From assembly GCA_030141605.1 (NCBI GenBank), contig JAQGDQ010001705.1, positions 1 through 28,449 on the forward strand: a stretch of DNA of 28,449 nucleotides, given 5' to 3'. This stretch comes from Tubiluchus corallicola (lineage: Eukaryota; Priapulida; Priapulimorpha; Priapulimorphida; Tubiluchidae). The translations under genes were made by a program, and so were the position numbers. Positions 10,870 through 21,000 of the stretch are shown piece after piece. The notes beneath the pieces were generated by a model. That model had not been told where the DNA came from. It worked only from the letters and a program-made list of their open reading frames with translations, and made no database searches. Positions within the stretch are counted from its first letter, which is position 1. Each line of letters opens with the position of its first letter.

Positions 10870-12556
10870 ATTCACCACTCACAGTTGTTCCTGGAGATAA
10901 ACTGTGCGAACAATCCACCGTTCACAGTTGTTCCCGGGGATAAACTGTGCGAACAATCCACCGTTCACAGTTGTTCCCGGGGATAAACTGTGCGAACAAT
11001 CCACCGTTCACAGTTGTTCCCGGGGATAAACTGTGCGAACAATCCACCGTTCACAGTTGTTCCTGGAGATAAACTGTGTGAACAATCCACCGTTCACAGT
11101 TGTTCCCGGGGATAAACTGTGTGAACAATCCACCGTTCAAAGTTGTTCCCGGAGAAAAACTGCGTGAACAATCCACCGTTCACAGTTGTTCCCGGAGATA
11201 AACTGTGTGAACAGTCCACCGCTCACAGTTGTTCCCGGAGATAAACTGCGTGAACAATCCACCGTTCACAGTTGTTCCCGGAGAAAAACTGTGTGAACAA
11301 TCCACCGTTCACAGATGTTCCCGGGGATAAACTGTGTGAACAATCCACCGTTCACAGTTGTTCCCGGGGATAAACTGTGCGAACAATCCACCGTTCACAG
11401 TTGTTTCTGGAGATAAACTGTGTGAACAATCCACTGTTCACAGTTGTTCCCGGGGATAAACTGTGCGAACAATCCACCATTCACAGTTGTTCCCAGGGAT
11501 AAACTGTGTGAACAATCCACCGTTCACAGTTGTTCCCGGGGATAAACTGCTTGAACAATCCACCATTCACAGTTGTTCCTGGGGATAAACTGTGCAAACA
11601 ATCCACCCGTTCACAGTTCCCGGGGATAAACTGTGTGAACAATCCACCGTTCACAGTTGTTCCCGGAGATAAACTCTGTGAAGAATCCACCGTTCACAGT
11701 TGTTCCCATGGATAAACTCTGTGAACAATCCACCGTTCACAGTTGTTTCTGGAGATAAACTGTGTGAACAATCCACTGTTCACAGTTGTTCCCGGGGATA
11801 AACTGTGCGAACAATCCACCATTCACAGTTGTTCCCAGGGATAAACTGTGCGAACAATCCACCATTCACAGTTGTTCCCAGGGATAAACTGTATGAACAA
11901 TCCACGGTTCACAGTTGTTCCCGGGGATAAACTGTGTGAACAATCCACCCGTTCACAGTTGTTCCCGGGGATAAACTGTGTGAACAATCCACCCGTTCAC
12001 AGTTGTTCCCGGGGATAAACAGTGTGAACAATCCACCGTTCACAGTTGTTCACGGAGATAAACTCTGTGAAGAATCCACCGTTCACAGTTGTTCCCGGGG
12101 ATAACTTCCCAGGGATAAACTCTGTGAACAATCCACCATTCACAGTTGTTCCCAGGGATAAACTGTGTGAACAATCCACCGTTCACAGTTGTTCCCGGGG
12201 ATAAACTGCTTGAACAATCCACCATTCACAGTTGTTCCTGGGGATAAACTGTATGAACAATCCATGGTTCACAGTTGTTCCCGGGGATAAACCCTGTGAA
12301 CAATCGACCGTTCACAGTTGTTCCCGGGGATAAACTGCTTGAACAATCCACCATTCACAGTTGTTCCTGGGGATAAACTGTATGAACAATCCACGGTTCA
12401 CAGTTGTTCCCGGGGATAAATCCTGTGAACAATCCACCGTTCACAGTTGTTCCCGGTGATAAACTGTGTGAACAATCCACCATTCACAGTTGTTCCCGGA
12501 GATAAACTGTGTGAACAATCCACCGTTCACTGTTGTTCCTGGGGATGAACTGTGTA
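10870..12556. repeat. 43-bp minisatellite, about 39 copies, with dyad symmetry
   Basis: The unit is CACAGTTGTTCCCGGGGATA followed by AACTGTGTGAACAATCCACCGTT with variants (GTGTG/GTGCG, CCGGGG/CCTGGG/CCGGAG). Each unit holds TTGTTC...GAACAA and GTTCACAGTT...AACTGTGTGAAC, so single strands could fold into a stem-loop per unit. A few units are shortened or joined irregularly, for example near 11607 and 12105. It lies between the two divergently transcribed genes. Confidence 0.95.
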
Positions 12557-13558
12557 TTACATGTATGAACATGGGTGCCAGCAGGTGGATTCACTGACGC
12601 ACGTACGTCTACAGAATTTCCTAAATTAAAAAAAAAATATGGCTAAATAAAATTTTTTAGCAGTAAACCTAGAACTCTTGTTTGTTTGAACAATAGTGAG
12701 TTTTAAACTAGCGAACTTGCCCGAGGAAACAGCTTCTAGCAACAGCAAAACGTCTAAAATGCAGTAAAATGCAAGTGCGGCCCAGACGTTCAGCCGTTTA
12801 GCTGTGTCTGGTGCAAAAAAATAGCACGCCGCAAACTGATTAAATTTTGTATGAACAGTGGGTGGGCTGTAAACTTAAGATTATCAAATCAGTTTTATGT
12901 TTGACTATCCACCTTATCATTATCATTTATCATAGAATATCATTTTAGCGATTACTTCTAGTTGCCATAACGAAACCCAGAAACATTTAGTGCATATTTC
13001 CTGTACATTTAAATTTACTGTATTTTACTGTACGATGTAGTATACAGTTTGAGTTTAGAGAGCAACCTGAAACACGTGCGTTCGTCTCCGTTGCTGAACC
13101 AATGAACACAGTACATTAGTACTACAGTAAGGAACATGATATTTAGGATTTGCTGTAATGGGATTTGCAAAGGAAGTGGGAAACAAGGTGTAGTATGTCT
13201 TGTACATATAAATAGACAAGTGATATATAACCAAGTCTTCGAGAATTATTATACCGCATTCATTAAATAAGGACATACCAACAGTGGTACGTTTAGATAA
13301 ATTGTTTTATATTCTTATAAACTTTCTTTGATGGCTAGATAAGCTTATAAAGTTGGATGGATAAGATGTACCCCATATAATGCAGAAATAAGTAATACCG
13401 ATGAATTATAAAGTGTTATAAGATGAGATCTGTGTAATTTATATCCGGGCCTTCCCCATGAATGCTTCCATGGATACATGTATGTTTATGTGTGTTTACA
13501 TCATCGGTTGTTGTGTAATTACTGGTTTTAATTAAGGATCACCTTAGCAGTTTTATGC
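12557..13558. other. Intergenic DNA, no supported gene
   Basis: AT-rich sequence between two arrays. A 73-codon minus-strand frame at 13055-13276 has no recognisable domain and is taken as chance. Confidence 0.5.
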
Positions 13559-13900
13559 CTGGGTAGATAATCTTGACACTAAATAAATTAAGCTTAAGTA
13601 AGGGGTCAACCACATTTCAATGCATTACGAACTTGCTTTTAATGCTGGGTAGATAATCTTGACACTAAATAAATTAAGCTTAAGTAAGGGGTCAACCACA
13701 TTTCAATGCATTACGAACTTGCTTTTAATGCTGGGTAGATAATCTTGACACTAAATAAATTAAGCTTAAGTAAGGGGTCAACCACATTTCAATGCATTAC
13801 GAACTTGCTTTTAATGATGGGTAGATAATCTTGACACTAAATAAATTAAGCTTAAGTAAGGGGTCAACCACATTTCAATGCATTACGAACTTGCTTTTAA
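13559..13900. repeat. 86-bp tandem repeat, 4 copies, near identical
   Basis: Units begin at 13559, 13645, 13731 and 13817 with CTGGGTAGATAATCTTGACA (A instead of C in the fourth) and run to CGAACTTGCTTTTAA. Each has the palindrome TTAAGCTTAA. Near identity indicates recent duplication or homogenisation. Confidence 0.95.
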
Positions 13901-15065
13901 GATATATGATACAAAGTGTTGGTAAATTTGTCAAAGTGGAATATTTTAATTTTTGTGGAAGTCCATGTAGCACAATTTAGAAGTCATTTGAGGCCTCCAA
14001 AATGTGCTTAAAGGCAGGAAAATGCATCGTTGGCCGGGGTGACCTGCCTGTGTGTCAAATTTTTTAAACTCTGGAGGCACCCATGTTGATGAAAGAGGTT
14101 TGAAGAAGCCTGTTGAGGGGCAAAACGAGGAAAATGTTAAAATGATTAGTGGCATGAATAACGATACCTCACAAGGATATTTCAGTGCTTACACAGCTTG
14201 AACAGTCCAACTTGAATTTTCTACATCTATGTGTACATTGCGTATCATCATGTATTCTTTTCTCTATCACAATGAAATAATTGCACCTGTAATTAACCGA
14301 CTAGAACATCTCACCTGATATTCAAAAGCAGAGAAATTCCTATTCTCAGGTTGCTTCTCGACATCAATCTCAAGTCATAAACCAGTTTATAGGTTGAATC
14401 TATTTAATTCATTAAATTAAATTAAATGATTATCTATCTGCTGTTAAATGCAAGATAGTTTCGTTCTAAACATATTGCGTGAGTTGAGAGAGAGAAGACA
14501 AAGGAGAGAAAGTTAGAGGAACTACTGTGTTTTCGTATAACAACTTCCAAACCCAGAACTTGAGTCACACAAGTTTGATTTGGTAAACAGGAGATGGCAA
14601 GAGTATACAGCTTGATTTCTCAGGTCGGAGATTTATAAATGGGAACTGGAGAGAGGAACAGTGCAGATTTGCAGTCAGTAAAATAAGCTTGGTAGTCTCA
14701 TAAACGTTCAGTTTGGAGATTCTTCAAGAAGTTTGTTTTCAAGGAGAGTTTGTAAAGTCGCATTTAAGTAAGCTGTTTGTTAAATGATTATATGTTTTCT
14801 GTTAATTGCAAAATAGTTTCGTTCTACACATATTGCGCGAGTGTACCCTAGCTATTTATAGTAGTTTGTCCTAAATTCTTATTTCTTTAACTTTTATATT
14901 CTAATAACGCGTTGGAATGCTTTAACCGAAGTGGATTGCATTGTAATAATTCGAATGTATTGTTTAAATGTTAGAAGTGGAAAAACAGTCTTCGAGAATG
15001 CTTTGTTTTTGAACTGTCCTTAAAAATTTAAACACCGTTATGTATTATGCAGTAAAAATTTCGCA
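13901..15065 (+). promoter_or_regulatory. 5' flank of the Ig-receptor gene, possible LTR-like parts
   Basis: TATAAAT at 14634-14640 is followed about 25-30 bases later by a purine-rich start-like region, some 400 bases before the receptor ATG. This could be its promoter. About 60 bp around 14424-14485 (AAATGATTAT...ATAGTTTCGTTCTAAACATA) recurs at 14783-14845. Such ends look like LTR U5 tails, so the TATA element may belong to an old LTR. An in-frame stop at 15021 closes the frame upstream of the receptor start. A 69-codon minus frame at 13946-14155 is unsupported. Confidence 0.35.
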
Positions 15066-18000
15066 ATGATTGTTTCTGTCTGGTGCGCTGTTTGGCTCTT
15101 CTTGTGTCCATACTTCAATGGTATGTAAAGATATTCACTGCCTCCATTCTTACTAAATTAAAAAAGGTTTTGTGATATTAGACTCTATATTACTTGTTGA
15201 GTAATTTCATGGATTTTAATGTTCAATGTTTAATTTATGCCTTTTCAAAAACCTAGCATTCTGTTCTGATCCTGGAGAGAAAGTGAGTGAATGAGTAAAT
15301 GAGAGGGAGAGGAGAGAAGGAGAGAGAGAGAAGAAGGTAGTGAATGAGAAACAGAGAAAGTGGGAGGTTGTTTTATGCACTCTCTTCAAATTTATCATTA
15401 ATCTGGGCAACAGCAAAGCAAGATTTTCGCCTTGCGCTGTCCAGAGGCATAATAGTAGTATCAGTAAAAATTTATATATAATGTTTTCTATGTCAAAATT
15501 TGGGATAATTTAATGCTTTTTTTTTGTAAATTATAATTGTAAGCTAGTATGCTCAGTAAATCTGGTAATAAATTCTAATTCTAATTCCAATATCACATAT
15601 TGACGTATAATGTGTGCGCAGCCAGTCTGCAAAGTTTGGAGATCACCACGTAAACTACTGTATTTGTCTTTTATGGTTTGCGTTTTGATTTCGACAATTC
15701 TTGCTGGATCATCTTTGTCGCTGCTGAAACTGAAACTTACTAAATGTTTTTGTGCAGGAGTTTCGTCTATGGAAAATATTCTGACACGACCAGAAGACAC
15801 TGTGATTCCTCAAGGCACGGACGGACTGGTCGCATGTGTACTTAATCCTCTTTACTGGATCGAGGTAAATCTATTTCACATATTTTGCACCTGACTAATA
15901 GGTGACAGATTATGTACTTAATCCTCTTTACTGGATCGAGGTAAATCTATTTCACATATTTTGCACCTGACTAATAGGTGATAGATTATGTACTTAATCC
16001 TCTTTACTGGATCGAGGTAAATATATTTCACATATTTTGCACCTGACTAATAGGTGATAAATTATGTACTTAATCCTCTTTACTGGATCGAGGTAAATAT
16101 ATTTCACATATTTTGCACCTGACTAATAGGTGACCTCATCAAAATATGAAGAGGCAGCAAAAGAAATTACAAATCTAGAAAACTAGTTAACTGTTTACCC
16201 AAAACTAGAAAACTGTTAGCCAATGTTTTACAGCAAAGCTCAGTCCACCTGCTGTAAGAATCTATGAGATCAAGAATTAAAATGGTAGTAGGCCTAATAC
16301 CAAAAAGACTCATTTTAACGATGCAAAAATATCAAAATACACTCCTGCCAGAACACAAAAAGCTTACAGCTAGAGAAAAGTCTGTCGGCATATCAGATTT
16401 GCAAGCAACGTCACAATTGCTGAACAAGGTTAGTGGACGTGGAGTTCTTCCAATAGGCTAGGTTGAGGTCTTTCTGCTGCTATTTTTCATTTAGGTATGT
16501 CGTAGTAAAATGGGGTTGCATGGTTTTAGTTTGCTGCCAATAACAATGACAAAACGTGATGAGCAAATTAAAGGCACAGGGTAATTTTGCTACAAAAGGG
16601 CACATAGCTAATTCAGTGTCGTAATTCAGCATTGTATAAGACTAAACCTAGCTTTTTGCAAAAAATATAAGTTCGCGAGAATTGTTTGTTGCTTCTGCTA
16701 TTGCGTATCATATCACAAAGAACAAACGTAACTGAGCGTTTCTTTTTTTCAAATTCTTCCATTATGCATAGGATCTAGACCATTTTAAGTGATCTGTCTA
16801 ATTCGCCTCCAGAACCACAACCACAATGTCATTAGCAATAAGAGGAGTGTGGGGAATTAAAAACCACAATGATATCTTGAATTTTACTAGCAAGAACTTT
16901 TCTCTGTTTATTTTGTTTATAGATATCGGCGTAGTGCAATTAGTACGAAAATTTACGAAACTAGAAAGTAAGCAAATTACAATGCAAATAGAAATATGGG
17001 TTGTGCAGTATTTGCTGCTGCTGGCAAGCAGGCTTAGATGGTCTCCATTGGTGCTCCTAATTTTTTCACATTTTTTGCTATTCCGTGAAAAACAAAAATG
17101 ATTGGAAGGTGTTTACAATTCCACACTGAATTTAACACCCTAACCCTATTCCTAACTCAAATGCTAACCCATACCCTAACCCTAACCCTAACCCTATCCA
17201 TGAACCTAATGCTAACTCTACCCAAGCCCAACCCTAAGCATAATCCTAATCCTATACCCCACCGTAATCCTAATCGTAACCTTTACCCTAAACCTCACTA
17301 AGCCAAACCCTAATCCTAGCCCTAACCCTAAACCGCTTCACGAACTAATTTTTTTGTGTGGGGAAGATGTCAACTTCAGCAGTGTTGTCTGTAATGATTA
17401 AATATAACGCAGGTTTCAAAAGTTACATGGTTTAAGAATGGCAAACCCTTTGAACCCAATTCTCACCTGAATCCAAGGTACAAACAATGGCTTATGGGCT
17501 TCAACTGTTCGTTGGTAATAAGGAATGCTAGCTTTGAGGAGGACAATGCCGACTTCTACATTCAACTTACTTATCGACCCCTTACAGGGAAAGGCATCGA
17601 GAAATCAAACGAGGCACGTGTGTTGGTACCAGGTAAACAATTTTAGAACTGTTAATTTGTGAGCGAGCAGAAGTTCTGGAAAACATTAGATTGCTCCAGA
17701 TTTTTCAGTTAGTAATAAATGCTCTGAAGCAATTATTGTTTGAAGCTTACCTGGGGTTATAAACGTCTTTCGATGTGTGCTCCATATTTAGTAACTTGTG
17801 TCACATTCAGGTTAAATAGCAAGTGTGAACGCCTTTGCAAGTTCTCTCTGAAGTTATTGCACAAGTTTTCTCTGAGAGTGAACTCGCAAGTGTGAATGCC
17901 TTTGCAAGTTCTCTCTGAAGTTATTGCACCAGTTTTCTCTGAGAGTGAACTCGCAAGTGAGAACCGCTTGGGCAAATTCTCTCTGAAGTTATTGCACAAG

Positions 18001-21000
18001 TTTTCTCTGAGAGTGAACTCGCAAGTGTGAATGCCTTTGCAAGTTCTCTCTGAAGTTATTGCACAAGTTTTCTCTGAGAGTGAACTCGCAAGTGTGAACG
18101 GCTTGGGCAAGTTCTCTCTGAAGTTATTGCACAAGTTTTCTCTGAGAGTGAACTCGCAAGTGTGAATGCCTTTGCAAGTTCTCTCTGAAGTTATTGCACC
18201 AGTTTTCTCTGAGAGTGAACTCGCAAGTGAGAACCGCTTGGGCAAATTCTCTCTGAAGTTATTGCACAAGTTTTCTCTGAGAGTGAACTCGCAAGTGTGA
18301 ATGGCTTGGGCAAGTTCTCTCTGAAGTTATTGCACAAGTTTTCTCTGAGAGTGAACTCGCAAGTGAGAATGGCTTTGCAAGTTCTCTCTGAAGTTATTGC
18401 ACAAGTTTTCTCTGAGATTGAACTCGCAAGTGAGAATGGCTTTGCAAGTTCTCTCTGAAGTTATTGCACAAGTTTTCTCTGAGAGTGAACTCGCAAGTGA
18501 GAATGGCTTTGCAAGTTCTCTCTGAAGTTATTGCACAAGTTTTCTCTGAGATTGAACTCGCAAGTGAGAATGGCTTTGCAAGTTCTCTCTGAAGTTATTG
18601 CACAAGTTTTCTCTGAGAGTGAACTCGCAAGTGAGAACGTCTTTGCAAGTTCTCTCGCAAGTTATTGCACAAGTTTTCTCTGAGAGTGAACTCGCAAGTG
18701 AGAACATCTTTGCAAGTTCTCTCGCAAGTTATTGCACAAGTTTTCTCTGAGAGTGAACTCGCAAGTGTGAACGGCTTGGGCAAGTTCTCTCTGAAGTTAT
18801 TGCACAAGTTTTCTCTGAGAGTGAACTCGCAAGTGAGAATGGCTTTGCAAGTTCTCTCTGAAGTTATTGCACCAGTTTTCTCTGAGAGTGAACTCGCAAG
18901 TGAGAATGGCTTTGCAAGTTCTCTCTGAAGTTATTGCACAAGTTTTCTCTGAGAGTGAACTCGCAAGTGAGAATGGCTTTGCAAGTTCTCTCTGAAGTTA
19001 TTGCACAAGTTTTCTCTGAGATTGAACTCGCAAGTGAGAATGGCTTTGCAAGTTCTCTCTGAAGTTATTGCACAAGTTTTCTCTGAGAGTGAACTCGCAA
19101 GTGAGAACGTCTTTGCAAGTTCTCTCGCAAGTTATTGCACAAGTTTTCTCTGAGAGTGAACTCGCAAGTGAGAACATCTTTGCAAGTTCTCTCGCAAGTT
19201 ATTGCACAAGTTTTCTCTGAGAGTGAACTCGCAAGTGTGAATGCCTTTGCAAGTTCTCTCGCAAGTTATTGCAAACATGGCGAAAGTTGTTGAGAGTTCT
19301 TACGGTCTTGCAAATCCGTTCTCACTTGCAAGTTTAGTCTCAGAGACAATTTGCTAGAAAACTTTCTAGTCTGAGCACACTAATGGTTCTCTACATGTCT
19401 TAAGCATTAATATTGTGCAATTTTACAATAGTTTCTTGCTACAAATGTACTGTTAAAACTTTTCATAGACTCAACTGCATTCATAATAATTAATATGACT
19501 ACATGATTAGCAATTTGCCACAGCACTTAATAAGATTACAGCCGAGGTTGCAATGCTCACGCACCTTCTCATGTTTGAACATTAATAAAAATTTCCAATA
19601 ACGAAATGTATTAATTCTCTGCTTTAAGACTTTATTACATAGTCTAAACTTAGAATAAACAACTTGTAGCCAATATATACGAGGTTTATTTCCTTTATTA
19701 GGCTTTAAAGAAATCAAAATGATGGTAAACGACGAAGAAGTACCCAGTGACGTCATTGTTTTACCTACTGGTCAGCATACACTTGTGTGTGAAATTACAA
19801 AATGCCGTCCTCGACCAGTCGTGCATTGGAAAATTGGTAGGACTTCCAGAAATCTATTCTACGAGATTTATTTACTGCAGCTTTGTAGTCGGTTTTGGTT
19901 TATCTCATTTTTGTTTTTTCCATTACTTTTTTATTTTGTTGAGCAATATTAATGCTAAGCACTCAGTAAGCTTATTGCATCTACCAAAATGAATGTTAGA
20001 ATTTTGAATAAGACGGCCAGTTGCATGTTGGAAAATTGGTGGGACTTGTAGAAAGCTTTTCTACGAGATTCATTTATCATTGTGGTTTGCAAGCTGGTTT
20101 GGGTTTTTGTTACTTTTGTTAATTAATTGATAAGGATTTAACTACTACTAAAAATCGTAAACCTACTACCAGACAAGGTCAAACTAAGTACGCAAACATG
20201 TTTTAAACTCAGAAATGATATTCTGTTTGACAGAATGATAGTACATTAAGTCCTAAGCTCTTACCTACTCAATGTGCCCGTTTAGTGAATAGTTCGCAAG
20301 GTGTTTGATGTTTCCTATTTTTATCTGTCTAGTTTTACTTGACTATATTGTTGGCGTCTTTTTACTCTTGTTGTAGATTGGGATTGGGATAAATTTGAAC
20401 TGTAATTTCTTTAGGTGAAAAAGATCTTACTCATTTAGCTAATAATCATGGTGATGGAGAAATGAGAATACCAATATTTGATGTTGTAAGTACACTGCAA
20501 TATACGTTTGAAGCAGAAGACAGCGGAAAAGAAGTTTTTTGCGAAATGTTTCTCCACGAAGAAGAAACGCCATTCGTAAAAAGGAAGTTAGATATTCTGT
20601 GTAAGTTTTTTTTTACTAAAGCAGATAGGTGTTTTGTTTTTCGTTTTTAATCCTAATTAAGTAGTGAAAGTATATGAAACAAACTACCAATGATAATATG
20701 TAAAATATACTCTTGTAATGATTGCAATAGAAATGGTGATTGTTATAATTATAGACACACTAATATAAAAACGATAAGTGTTTACAGTGGTACTAGCTGA
20801 GGAGTAGAAACAATAGAAGGAATAGTAGTATTCGTCTCTCTGTTTACAGATATGAAGGAGAATTCGATGCAAATAGTCACTGTGGATGGAACATTTGATA
20901 ACTATGCTGACAGAAACGATTTTCAGTTGGAATGTCAAGTGGATGCAAATCCTGAGCCTACATTCTTGTGGACGCTTCCCAATCTTACTGAAATCGTTGG

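Noticed and set aside
10870-12556. CRISPR-like regular array
   Set aside because: The units are contiguous with no unique spacers, and the surrounding genes are spliced animal genes, so this is a minisatellite.
13946-14155. 69-codon minus frame
   Set aside because: No domain recognised. The underlying sequence looks like ordinary or repeat-derived intergenic DNA.
16264-17101. Small frames in Ig intron 2 as extra exons
   Set aside because: Exons 2 and 3 join in phase without them. No Ig-type residues or suitable phase 0 splice pairs were found.
17757-18269. 170-codon minus-strand frame with a regular 45-residue repeat
   Set aside because: It lies wholly in the 67-bp minisatellite. Two units equal 135 bp, so the frame stays open by arithmetic. 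No domain, and it sits in an intron of the opposite-strand gene.
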